The notes under the pieces: model-generated
Told to the model about the DNA's origin: nothing
Database searches by the model: none
The model's input: only the letters and a program-made list of their open reading frames with translations
Assembly (NCBI GenBank): GCA_027186245.1
Contig: CP114487.1
Span: 11,527,001-11,591,000 of the forward strand
Origin: Coriaria nepalensis
Taxonomy: Eukaryota; Streptophyta; Magnoliopsida; Cucurbitales; Coriariaceae
Length of the DNA: 64,000 nt
Direction: 5' to 3'
Shown here: one piece after another, positions 50,030 through 61,345 of the stretch
How the letters are laid out: each line of letters starts with the position of its first letter
How positions within the stretch are numbered: the first letter of the stretch is position 1
Made by a program: the position numbers and the translations under genes

Positions 50030-52853
50030 TTATCCTTGTCTCACTCCGGAGTTGTTTCTTCTTGCAGACATGGCCTTGTCTTGATTCTGGGGCTTATAAG
50101 AATTGCCAAACTTGAGTTGTACAATTTGCTTGGTGTACGATTTCCCAGGAAAGTGCCTCTTATCTTTGGGTAGCATTTGTAGCTCTGGTAACCAATATGC
50201 AACATATTCACCTTCAGGATCATATGTATGTGCCTATGCAGGTTCAGAGAAAGAATTTGTTATCAGCAATCAAAATGGAAAAGAGGCAAATCATTTTTTG
50301 GCACAGAAACTATTGCCCTTACTTGCTTGGGGATACTGAAGTACCGACCTTCTCTAGGGTCGTTACCAACTCCTGTAAAGCAGATGTACATAACATTTCA
50401 GAAGGAAAGGAATAAATAATGACAGCTGAATAAACATATTTAGTGTGATATCTCACCAGCACCATATGTCCAATTCCCGTAATTTGAACTCGGGTCATAA
50501 TCCAAAAGGCAAGTCTCGAACCATTCAGCTCCCATACGCCAGTCAATACCCAAACCTCTGACCAGAAAGGAGCACACAATCTGTAGAAATTAATCTTAGC
50601 TAATCAAATTGCTCATCTTTAGATGTATGGTTCAGTAAGCTATCTTTATGATGGAAAGATTTTTAACTCATTTGGTTGTAATTTTTTTAAAAATTGAAAC
50701 TGAGTTTAGAGTTCAGAGAGAACCTGCCGTCCTCGGTTTGACATGAAGCCAGTTGTTGACAGTTCTTTCATATTGGCATCTATGAGAGGATACCTGAAGG
50801 ATTTTACATGCTTAAGGTTATGCATAAAATCTGACTGAGTAAGATCACTGCAAATGCAATAAAAAGAGATTATAGAGTAACATATAAACAACAGTATACC
50901 CAGTACATCCATCTCTCCAGAATTCAAACAAAACCTTGTTTTGGCTCCATCTGGACTCCACTTTTCTCGGGCCACCTAAAAAATATTGGTATGACTATAA
51001 ATAGGAAAGAAAAGCAGACAATCTGAAATGAAATCACTATTTTCTAAATTCATCAATGAAGCTTCACCTAGCTGGAAAAGGGAGTTCTTGTATTTGACAG
51101 AAAGAAACCTGAAGTAATCCCTCCATATTAATTCAAACAAAACCCTGTGACATTAACTGTAAGGATATTGGCAAACGGGGAGAAGCTTGAAGTGAAATGC
51201 AAAAGAGAACAAGAATTCATCTTTTAATTAGTGAATTTCCATGTATATAGAAGGGGAACAGTACCAGTATGTAGATTCATTAGCTTGCCTTTCCTTTTCA
51301 TATCTCTTCACCTATGGAAGTTCAATTTAACAATACCAAATTCAACTACATAGTTGCAATACTGATCATAACAGCTGAAAGTTATAAAAAATACCAACCT
51401 CTTCATGAATGAGACGGGGAGAGACACATCCCATAGCAAGCCACGGAGAGAGTTTTGTTGAGTAATCAGGCCCTAACATCCCATTTCTCGTGTTTTTATA
51501 TATCCTTAGCAAATCCTATACATGATAGAAATAATAGTGTAATTATAAGTGATCATAACCAAAAGTCAGTATGCGAATGTTTTAAGTACAATCATCAACC
51601 GATACGCTCTTACCTTTTTCCAAAAGTACTCGTGTATTCTGCTTAGAGCTGCACTCTCGCCTCCAATAAACTTCATCCCTCTTGTAACCTAAGTGGAGAG
51701 GAAAACAAGTATTATTTCCACTTCTCTAAACTCGTGCAAAACCCATCAATATAAGTAAACATATATATATATATATATACAAAATTCCTACATTGGAAGA
51801 ATGAAGTCCCAGCTGATCTATTGAGGGAACACATCCCCAATCATCAATGCTCGGTGGTGGCCCGAGAGAAGTTGGGACTCTGATGCAGCCTCTAATGTCA
51901 CATTTCGCCTCAACCGACTGCAAATTTTACTCCAAAAAAAGAGACTCCATTTAAGAAGAATATTTTATTACTAGACTACTGACTACTAGTACAACCTAAG
52001 AGGTAGATGTAATGAACTAGAGATTATTAAAGAAACAGAATAACATACTTTTCGGAACTGAGTATAAACGTCAGGTAGATCATTTGTACTGAATGGGAGG
52101 TCGTCAATGTGATACATTGTGGTTCCCCAAACAAGTTTTAATTTGTTCTCAAGACCTTTACCGACCAATCTTTCGACATTTAGCTCCTCACTACAAGTTT
52201 CTTTCTGAGCATATACCTGAATGCTTTGTTAAATTAGATATTTAAGTCAGACCGGAAACAATATGTCGGAAACGCGAAATAGAGTTTCAAGTTTAATGAG
52301 CTGCAGATTTTACTTAACTGTATGAGCATTATGAGTTTTAGTAAGAGAAGGGAGAATTTCTTCAGGCTTTCCATGCCGAATGAGCAAGTTAAGACCTCGT
52401 TTGATTAAGTTGTTCTTGAAATCAGCCAAAGATTCGATGAGAAACTGTGCTCTTAGAGCTGATCGAAGTAATGGAAATTAATAAGAGACGATAAAAACAT
52501 AAACGTAAAGAAATCAAAAGTAGCAGTTGCTAATTTGTTTAATTACCTCCGGTTTTAGGGAATCCAAAGTAATAGGTGGAGCCAAAGAGCCGAGGATCAA
52601 CACAATATACTGGCAACACAGCTTCAGAAGAAGCCCAGGCTTTGTACAGAGCTTCATTGTCCAGCACTCTGAGATCATTTCTGAACCAAACAATGGCTAC
52701 GCCTTTGCCTTTTCTCTTCAAGGAAGAAGACGATAAAGAGTACCGTTGAAATGTTTCTTCGGTGACCCGATCCATTTCGTCAGAGTTCAGAACAGGGACA
52801 CGGCGGATTGACGGCGATGTGGATCTGGTGTGGGATCCTGAGCTCGAATTCAT
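50030..52853 (-). CDS. CRY3: Cryptochrome DASH (CRY3)
   Basis: CRY-DASH proteins bind FAD and an antenna pterin and repair cyclobutane dimers in single-stranded or looped DNA. The Arabidopsis protein goes to chloroplasts and mitochondria. Thirteen exons (52853-52547, 52458-52319, 52216-52049, 51917-51792, 51688-51614, 51515-51399, 51311-51265, 51144-51068, 50975-50900, 50793-50724, 50580-50457, 50372-50323, 50233-50030) give 526 residues. The photolyase domain starts at [20 protein letters not shown]. The FAD domain shows [46 protein letters not shown] and [20 protein letters not shown]. The chosen ATG leaves only ~50 residues before the core. An in-frame ATG lies 36 codons upstream (52961) but a TAA (52928-52926) separates the two (see findings). 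The C-terminal tail is short and basic. A perfect G-box lies ~170 bases upstream. Confidence 0.95.
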
Positions 52854-53024
52854 GGCTAGAAAGAGAACACGGGGCGGGCCTGTAGTGATTAAAGCGGGTT
52901 TGAGTACTGAAATGTTTATGAGCTTTTAGTTTATGAGAGAAGAAGAACAGAGAATGGCCATGCGACCGATCACGATGTTTTTTGGATTTTGTAGTGAAGC
53001 GAAATTTAAGGAGTTAAGGTATGA

Positions 53025-53030
53025 CACGTG
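53025..53030. promoter_or_regulatory. G-box (CACGTG) upstream of CRY3
   Basis: The palindrome sits in gacacgtggac, about 170 bases before the CRY3 ATG. It is the classic target of bHLH (PIF) and bZIP (HY5, ABF) factors, which would fit light control of a photolyase-family gene. Function is inferred from sequence and position only. Confidence 0.5.
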
Positions 53031-53210
53031 GACTGGAGTCTTGGTCCCTGTCGTGGCGCTCTTTTGGCCGATAAAGAAATAAAAACTCGCGGGAACCCGT
53101 TATGGACGATGCAGTGGGGCCATGATTTTAAATGACCGTTTTTCTCCGCAGTAGCACCGACGATGAGTTAAATAACTATCATAAATTTGGCCAGAAAATG
53201 ATGAGCGTAA

Positions 53211-54150
53211 TTACTTGCGTCTTTTGAAAACGAATACCGATCCTCTAGATCCCTTCCCGAGCCGGATCTTGTCATCGACATACGTTATCTGGAGCTTAAC
53301 CTCACTTTCACCGCCATATCTGAGCTCTAAACACCCAACCTTCAACTCGGGGTTCTCGAAAATAATTTGAATCCACTTTTCATCAAGTGCCTTCAGCTTT
53401 CCTGCTCATGATTGCAATGCAAAAACAATCTATTTAACACAAAATACATAACAAGCAAACTAGACGGATTTTAGTATCTACCTTTCAAAGAGACCTCTCC
53501 ATCTAAGAATCCAAAAGCAGAGAAAGAGATTTTGTTTCGTTGGTACGGAACAGTAGACCACATCCCAATCTGAATCAACAATGATTTTCGTTATGAATTT
53601 TGTCTTCCTTGGTGCAATTACTAGTACAAAGCTAGCTAATTAGTACTACCTACAAATATAAGAGGGCATCTGACTGGCTCATCTACACAATATTTCTGCA
53701 ACTCTTGAACCGCTTCAGCTACCTCTTTCTGTTTTTCTTTTGTTAGCAATACTTTCCTATCGCTGTGAGTCACCTGCCAAAAAAAAAAAAAAATAGCACA
53801 GGAATGTGACTTTCCCCCGTTGTAAGAGTTAGAGATCAAGTTATTTTCCTTTTCCTGATTTTCTTAGGAACCAAACAGAAATCGGAATAATAAAATGATT
53901 ATTAAAACCGCACCTTCGAATGAATTGAAGCAACGAGATTCTCAGGACCTGTTCGCACTTCGGGATCTGAGGTCGAAATCGTAGCTGAAATCCTCGATGT
54001 TCTGCGTGGAAAATGAGAGAGAGAAATAGAAGCGGAAAAAGACGGAGAAAAGATCGAACGAGAGTTGTGATGGAGCTTGCTCTTTGAAGCCCTAAAACCT
54101 CCTCTGAAGGCTAATTGCGACGGTAACAGCGCTAGTGAAGCGGCGGCCAT
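53211..54150 (-). CDS. Plastid-lipid-associated protein, fibrillin 6-like
   Basis: Fibrillins (PAP) are plastid lipocalin-fold proteins of plastoglobules, thylakoids or stroma. Four exons (54150-53914, 53773-53654, 53569-53482, 53401-53211) give 211 residues. The first ~55 residues are rich in Ser, Arg and Ala (MAAASLALLPSQLAFRGG), as in a plastid transit peptide. The body has VAEAVQELQKYC, a strand-rich section (TVPYQRNKISFSAFGFLDG) and the C-terminal LELRYGGESEVKLQITYVDD and IRLGKGSRGSVFVFKRR, which match the PAP ending as I know it from At5g19940 (FBN6). The assignment to FBN6 rests on memory of that sequence. Only 357 bases separate its stop from the CRY3 ATG, so the CRY3 promoter overlaps its 3' region. 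It is divergent to the selenoprotein H-like gene. Confidence 0.85.
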
Positions 54151-54840
54151 GGAAGAAAATGATGACTCGGGTGATTTTTCTGGCGAGTTGATATGTGAAA
54201 AATCAGAATAATACGAGCTAATTGGTTTGTCTGTGCCACGTAGACATGAGAATCAGATGTTGGGTCCCACTGTAATTTTGTTGCTGCTATATCATCTGCC
54301 ACGTATGCAGTCCCCCGTATTTGCCTCATCTTAACGAGGGGACGACATGTTTCCTCAGCGTTGAAACAGTTTTGACTCTCCTCTAGCTTTGTAACAAATG
54401 AAGTTTAGTAAGAAACCCTCACCGAATCTACATTAATCACTATTTCTAAATTTTGTCTTAAACCTCACATGAACTAACAATCACATTTGGATAAAACTTT
54501 GTAATAATTGTTTTTTTTACATAAAAATAACATAAATGCTCTATGATTTATCTAATTAAGGCGAAAAGATAATATAGAATTATTCGGTAAAGACAAAAGG
54601 TTTAGTATAACTGAAATTTGCGGTTAATATCGCTGGCACTGACTAACGATCACAACCGTCCATTTCACACTGGAACGAAAGGGCGGGAAAAATAGCCAAA
54701 TCTCAGTGGCTCACTATAACTTCAGTAAACTGGAGAGAGAGAGAGTGAGTGATAGAAAGAGAGAGGGGCGATATAACTTCTGTCTTGACAGTCTGTGGTA
54801 GAAATCAGCGAAGCTTTGCTTTCTAGGGTTACTACCTACA
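54151..54840. promoter_or_regulatory. Divergent promoter of fibrillin 6-like and selenoprotein H-like genes
   Basis: The two start codons face away across 690 bases. Near the fibrillin side two identical TGCCACGTA words lie 63 bases apart (54234-54242 and 54297-54305), which read TACGTGGCA on the fibrillin sense strand, an ABRE-like core. Near the other start there is a GA-rich leader (gagagagagagtgagtgata) and a plausible 5' UTR. The middle is AT-rich. Confidence 0.55.
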
Positions 54841-56733
54841 ATGGCGCCCAAGAAGCAAAGCGCCAAGCAAGAGGAAACGCCGGCACAGCCTGTTGCGAAC
54901 ATGAGAGTGACTCGGAGCGCCACTAAGAGAGCGGCAATCGAGATTTCGGTTGATTTGTCAGCCGAGGCGCCGCCGAAAAAGAAGGCTGAGGGAAACCGGA
55001 AGGGGAAGGGGAAGGTGGCGGAAGACGTGAAGCCTGAAGAGGACGTCAAGGCCAAGCCTGTGAGAAAGAAAGCAAAAGCTTCGGAGGAGCTTGTTGACGC
55101 TCAGTCGACAATGAAGACCATTTTGATCGAGCACTGGTTTGTTTCTTGCTTCTTACTGACTGTTTGGTTGCTCAGAAAGTGTGCGGATAATTTTTTATTA
55201 TTTTCGTGTGATGTTCCCGGATAGGATAGGGGAAATTAGGGTTTTGGTCATTTCCCGAGAAAAATGGAAGCACTTCACTAGATATGTCGACATGACATTT
55301 ATAGTTCTTTAACTAAAACTTTGAAGGATCGTGTTAGGCACATTTGGAACTTTCGATTGAGCGATTGAAAGGTTTATTAAATATTAATGGTTTATCTTGA
55401 ATACTTGTTATTATGGACATTTGTTTGGAGACTGAGGAGAAGCAGGTAGAAGAACTGTCTTGTTTGGTGATTTGGTCAGCTTATAGTTAAGTCTCCTGTA
55501 ATACACTTGGTCGATGGAAATGCAGCACTATCTTGCTGGTTCTTGGCTTTTCCTGTATTTCATTTGTGATGATGCATCTGACAAGTAGTATATTATTAGT
55601 CTAGAATACATTACCATTATATACTATTGGATATCCTTTAACTATGGAATCTACTTTTTGACTAACTTTTGTTTGGTTTTCTTATAGCAAACAATGCAAA
55701 TCATTCAAGGTAAGGGCTGACCAGGTGAGAGGTGGTCTAGAGAAAGGTGTCCCTGGTATAACAGTGCATGTGAACCCTGAAAAGGTATTCACTGAAATTT
55801 GGATTTGGATGGTAAAAAAGCTTGTAAAATGTTGAGATTGTCTTATTCACCGTCCTAATGCTGTCTTCTCTTTAGGAATTGGACTGAATTTTGTTATCTT
55901 TTTAGACAGGAAAAAGTTAGTATAATATGTGACATGGTATGTTTTTGTGACTGAATATGATATTTTAGACAGACCAAGGCCTTGTTTAGAGTGCTAGGCC
56001 CAAGGAGAAAACCTAAGTTGGCAGCTTGAGCTTCATGGATGTGAACTGTCATCTACTTTCATGGAACGCAAGTAGTGGAGTAGTTTACGTTCATTACTAA
56101 GACTATTAGAACATATAAGCCGTATTAGGGTTTAGTTATTCCTAAATAGTATACACCTTAATAATGTAGTTGTCCTCTGTAAATTTATCAGCATCCTCAT
56201 TTTATTACATGGTTCTGTATATATGTCCTGCTGTCGTTAGTAAACGCTCATTGTTCTTTTGTTGACTACAGCCAAGGAAGGGGTGCTTTGAAATAAGGGA
56301 GGAAGATGGGGAAAAGTTTGTCAGCCTTATGGTAAATAAATCCCTTCCCTAAAGCTATCTTATCTGAAATATAACATGCTCTGCATTATGACAGAAATAA
56401 GATGAAGCCTAAAGATAGCCAATTCTGACCTAGAAAGATTAACTCTAAAAGGTTATTAACAATCCCGGTGGATCTAGATCCAAAATGTAAAACAAAAGAA
56501 TATCCTTTGTTAGCAGTACGGTTCCCCCAAAGAGACGTTTACTTCAAGATAGATATTTCTGTTCTGTAATTATTAGATCTTGACTGTAGCTTAGGATGTA
56601 ACACAAATGCACAATCATTGTAACAATTGTTTTTATGGCTTCTCTCTTGAAGAACATGAAGAGACCATTCACCGCAATGAAGGAATTGGACATGGACCAG
56701 GTTGTTGCAGATATTATCAAAAAGATCAAATGA
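54841..56733 (+). CDS. Selenoprotein H-like thioredoxin-fold protein (CxxC form)
   Basis: Animal selenoprotein H is a nucleolar, DNA-binding redox protein with a CxxU site. Plants have a Cys version. Four exons (54841-55136, 55688-55784, 56272-56331, 56653-56733) give 177 residues. The N-terminal ~90 residues are Lys- and Arg-rich (RVTRSATKRAAIE, PPKKKAEGNRKGKGK) and look like a nuclear or nucleolar, DNA-binding tail. The Rdx/SelW-like fold starts ILIEHCKQCKSFKVRADQV, with the redox pair C99 and C102, then ITVHVNPEKPRKGCFEIREE and a final amphipathic helix. The codon for the first Cys is split by intron 1 (TG|C). No in-frame TGA lies inside, so no selenocysteine is used. It shares a promoter region with the fibrillin gene. 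From memory, Arabidopsis relatives are listed as selenium-binding. Confidence 0.88.
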
Positions 56734-57470
56734 TGCCTGATGCCGATAGCTAGATCTCGACTGTATTTTACTGATTATTTATTTTTATTTTTTTGTGAAG
56801 CGGTTTAAGTAGTAAGTAGAAGTAGTAGGGTAGCTAAAACCAAATCTTAGCTTTGCTTGATGATAGAAATTCCCTATTGAACATCACCCTTCAGATGATG
56901 CGACGCCTTTTCTCTTTTGTTTTCAATTGAAATGATACTCTATAGATTTAAGGCATTTTGATATGAACAACAAAGTCATTCTTATGTCTAATTTCTGTTC
57001 GCCGGCTTAAAATAGCCGAGCCCCTACGTTCAAGATGATGACGTAAAGTTCCAAGGTAAGCTTTCTTTCGGATTATACTATGTTAGTACTTCCTTCTTCT
57101 AAGTTTAGGCACATGGATTGAATAATTGTTTTTTTTTCTCATATTCATATCAATTTTAAATTATCTGTACCATGAAAAAAGAAAAGATAAAAGGAGTGGA
57201 TTCTACTATACTTTTATTTTTAGTGAAGTGAAAGATCTCTGTAGATTTATCCACCATGCACACAGCACAACCTTGTCGGATAAGAAGTGAACTCGAGTAT
57301 TTTACGTTGTACCAGAAGAAGAAAAAAATGGCTCACGTGCGAGACCTTTTCTACCAACCATTCAATAAAAATCCTCTTTCCTTCTATATAACCCCTTTGA
57401 TTCCTCCTTCCATCAAAACAGGCTTGGAGTTGGGAGTTTTCAGATCACTGAAATAATACCTCTCAGCAAA
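56734..57470. other. Spacer ending in a promoter with TATA box
   Basis: After the 3' UTR of the selenoprotein H-like gene, the sequence leads into a TATA box (tatata at 57385-57390) about 85 bases before the ATG of the fasciclin-like pseudogene. No other exon is visible. Confidence 0.5.
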
Positions 57471-57945
57471 CATGAATTCCAAGGCCTCTAATTTCGTCAC
57501 CACCCTCGCCCTCTTACTCCTCTCCTCCTCTCCTCCTCGGCATCTGCCTTCAACATCACCAACATTCTTGGTGGTTACCCATATGTTAGCAGCTTCAATA
57601 ACTACCTCACCAGACAAAACTCAGTGACCAAGTCAACACCTGCCAAACCATCACCATTCTAGCTGTCAACAATGGCGCCCTCAGATCACTCTCTGGAGAA
57701 TCCCCAGACATTGTCGAGGAGATCCCAAGTGTCCATGTCATCCTTGACTACTATGATGAACAGAAGCTCAGCAGGGTGTCCTAAGACAATGAGACCACCC
57801 TAACGACCATGTTCTAGAGTACATGCAATGCTATGAACCAGCAACGCTTCGTCAAAGTATCGGTTGATAAATTGTCCAAATAGGTCACCTTAAGCTCAGC
57901 CGCCAAGGGTGCTAGTGGCTGTGCTTAGGTGGTTAAGTCCGTCAC
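57471..57945 (+). pseudogene. Fasciclin-like arabinogalactan protein (FLA) pseudogene
   Basis: An FLA-type gene has decayed here. The start encodes a signal peptide (MNSKASNFVTTLALLLLSS). A frameshift then moves the match to the next frame, which reads SAFNITNILGGYPYVSSFNN and, after a second shift, TITILAVNNGALRSLSGE, then SVHVILDYYDEQKLSRVS. These are the classic fasciclin H1 and YH regions. In-frame stops follow (after KLSRVS, and at the later TAG codons), and the similarity fades near VVKSVTPI at about 57945. The Pro/Ala-rich arabinogalactan region and GPI signal are missing. The nearby LINE probably removed or displaced the 3' half. The TATA box upstream and the still clear protein similarity suggest fairly recent loss. 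Confidence 0.85.
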
Positions 57946-57949
57946 GCCT

Positions 57950-60900
57950 ATAACATTCTGTTATCCAGGTTGATACCCTAATCCCTATCCCTGGATTGTT
58001 GGACTCAGGCTCCTTCCTCTTCCTCCAAATTTTAAAGCCAACTGAATTCCGTAATATAACTCCTGGACTGTAGTTTGGGAACCGTTTGAGCAATTAAGCA
58101 CTTGGTGAAACCCTTTAAGGCAAAAACGATTAGGATCCCAGATAATCCCCCACAAGCAGCTAAGCCCGATGTTCCTCTAAACGAACCATCGACGTTAAGT
58201 TTGAACCACCCATAAGCTGGGGGAATCCGCCTGCAAATAATAGGGCGCGGCGCCAAACCATTTTAATGTTCGGCGTACAACCTAAATCCCTCAACATGTC
58301 AGCTTCCGAAGAAGAGAAAACGTGCCATCTTTTAATAACCGAACTTATCGAACTAATCCAACTCATCACCTTTCTAATGATAAACTGACTACCTCTTTAT
58401 CCCACTGAAATAATAATCATCTCTGCCGAGCCAAATCTCCCAAGCAATCAACAACGGAACCAATCTAAGAACAACGTGAAGTTGACTTGAAATGTTATAA
58501 ACCCGCCACCAAAGTTGGAAATGATGAATAATGGGTTGAACCACACAAGCAATACGACAAGTAGCATGAAAAAATCTCCAAACCGTAACTGCAATATCGC
58601 CTTCTATGAACAAATGATTTGCGTCTTCCCTCTTCCTGACCCCTACAACAAGAACAAGTGGACGAAAAAGAAATACACAACTTATAAAGATTGGTATCCG
58701 CCGCAAGAGCATTATGCATCAATCTTCACCCAAAAAGCTTGATTTTTTAACGGGCAATTGAGAGCGCCCATAAAGAAGCCGCAACTAGGTTTTGAACCCC
58801 TCCACTCACAATCGAAGAACGAACCGAGAAAAATACCCGACTTGCTTGGGGCCCAAACACCCACGTCGTCTTGACAACGTGCATTATTCAACTCCATATT
58901 CTGCCAAGCTTGAACCTCCATTACCTCATGCAACGAGATGAAGGAACACTCCCTCCACCCTTTCATGCAACTGACCCAGGCCCCAATCCTCAAACTAAAA
59001 ACGAACCAAATTCCCGTTCCCCACATTCCACTTACAATGGCTAAGAAACGAAGGGATAGCGTCGACAATTTCCTTTCAAAATTTACAGGACGTTTGAGAG
59101 GTTGCCCAAGCAAGAATCGACTCCCCATGCGTATGCCTAGCATGCATTTAATTACTCCAAAGTAATTACTCCAAAGAGATTTCCTATGCAAGAGACTCCA
59201 AATTTTCTTCCTAGTAAAGGCTAATTTCATGTTTTTAAGCCTACGAATACCTAACCAACCTTTATTGGTATCCACGCACACCCTCTCCCAAGCAATCCAA
59301 TGACATTTTTGAACCCCGAATCCCATCTTTATCAACCCAAAAGAAATTAGCCTTTCGATTTTAGAAAGAACCGAATAAGGAACACTTGTGGTGGAAAGAA
59401 TATATAATGGCAAAGTGGCAAGAACGTGTTTGATGAGAACAAGCTTACCTCCGCTCGAAAGTAAAGACGCTTTCCAAACCTCTAACTTGGAAATAATTTT
59501 CGAAAAAAGGCTATCGAAAGCCGCCACCCCCACGTGTTTATAAGAGAAATAAAAGGGAAATTACCTCTAGAGAAGGAGGTACAGATCGCAATCATATTCA
59601 CTCTATGCAATGCACACTTAAGATAAACATAAAACTCACTGTTAGATAAGTTGATTTTTTGACCCAAGGCTTGCTCATAATCAAAGAGGATCCCTTTCAA
59701 CCCTTGTACACTGTGAAGATTACTGTTGCAAATAATTACTGTATTATCCGCGAAAAGATGTGAAACCTCTGGAGTCCCACGCCTACCCTGAAAAGGAAGG
59801 ATAATTTTATTGTTAATGGCTTTTCTTAAGTCGAACTTCTTCAACAAGAATGAACAACAAGGGAGATATGGGATCCTCTTGCTTTAACCCTCCTTTGCCC
59901 TTCAAACCAACCCTTATATACTCCTTGGAACATAATAGAAAAATGGACACCTTCATAGCAAGAACGAAACACATTTATGATATTGGTAGAAAAACCAAAT
60001 TGCATCAACACCCGATCCAAGAAAGACCACTCCAATTTAAAATTCATGTTTTCACATAAGCTCTTCTTGCTAATATCTCTCACTAACTCTTGAGCTAGCC
60101 CAATAGCATATCCAATAGCCCTGCCTTCAACGAACCCATGTTGCGTGTCCGAAATAAGTCTAAGGAGAATATTATTTAATCTGCTAGCTAAGGCTTTGGA
60201 AAATACTTTATAACACAGGTTACAAAGGCTTATGGGCCTAAAATCTTTCAAAGAATTTGGGCAAACCTTTTTTGAGATCAAAACAAGTAAAGGAATCTTT
60301 AAAGCTTCAGGCAGTCGAGCACCACGAAGAAACTCATTAGCCGCTTCAACTACATTATCTTTAACAATCTCCCAACAATGTTGGAAGAAAGCGGAAGAGA
60401 AACTATTTAGGCCATCTATCGGAATGTCCCACACAGTACTGTTAATCTCTTCCATGGTGAAAGGAGAAAGAAGACCTCCATTCTCCGACATCGTAACTAA
60501 GTTCGGGATCACATAAAAAAGATTCTCATTCCAAGAAACCGGCTCGGCCGAATACAAATTTTTGTAGTAGTCAATGGCTTCTAGGTGAAATAAGTTAGGA
60601 TCCAATAAGCTATTACCTGACCCGTCTAATTAGAGTCCCCCTCTTGAAGCCAATGAATACGCGATTTTTGCTTCCAAAACACTTCCTCATTTTTCACACA
60701 TTGATCATAGGCTTTTTTAGCATACTGAAAATCTGTAAAAATATCATCTGATCACCCACTTTCCAACATAGCATGAAAAGCTACTACTTCATCCTTCCAA
60801 GTCGCCAACTCCGAAAAAATATTCTCAAATGTATCCCTATTCCTCACCTTCAAATGATTCCGAGTAGATTGTAAATTAATAACCAATCTCAGTAAGGGAT

Positions 60901-61345
60901 TGTTATGATTGCTCGTCCACGCCTCTTGAACCGCTGGAATGAAAAGATCATGTGACGTCCACATACGTTGGAAACGAAAAGGATGAGAACTTTGATACGT
61001 TAGAGTCGAAGAATGGAAGAGCACCAGACAATGATCTGAATGCAGCCTCTATAAATGGCAAACCCGCCCATTAAAAACATCACAAAGAGCAGGAGAAACT
61101 AAAACACGATCCAACCTCGTGTATACTCTAGCCAACCCTGGCCGATTATTGCAATGAGTGAAGAGATAACCCGTAAGAGGGGGATCCATCAAACCCGCCC
61201 CTCGAATACAAATTTTCGAACTCATGAATTGCATTCAAAGAAGGATGAATGTATCGAGTTTCTCATGCGCAAATCTAATGATATTAAAATTGGCACCCCA
61301 AATAACCGGAAGAGAGTTCCGAACCATAATATCCCATAAATCATT
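57950..61345 (-). mobile_element. Degenerate LINE-type non-LTR retroelement, 5' truncated
   Basis: Reading the minus strand from ~61345, the fragments follow the order of plant L1-like ORF2. First comes the end of the endonuclease (SLPVIWGANFNIIR in place of GDFN, then GLARVYTRLDRVLVSPAL, to ~61030), then the linker (HPFRFQRMWTSHDLF, 61024-60752). Reverse transcriptase follows (60605-59480: LKDFRPISLCNLCYKVFSKA and TQHGFVEGRAIGYAI), then the zinc-finger region (KGWLGIRRLKNMKLAFTRKK, 59533-58712) and an RNase H start (FKLNVDGSFRGTSGLAACGG, 58210-58150). Frames are broken repeatedly. The catalytic FADD box reads FADN (codon 59745-59743). The 5' end is cut inside the endonuclease, as is usual for LINEs. 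I find neither a clear poly-A tail nor target duplications, so both borders are approximate. Confidence 0.85.

Noticed and set aside
57384..57617. Minus-strand open frame over the FLA pseudogene
   Set aside because: The peptide has no similarity, whereas the plus strand shows clear fasciclin motifs.
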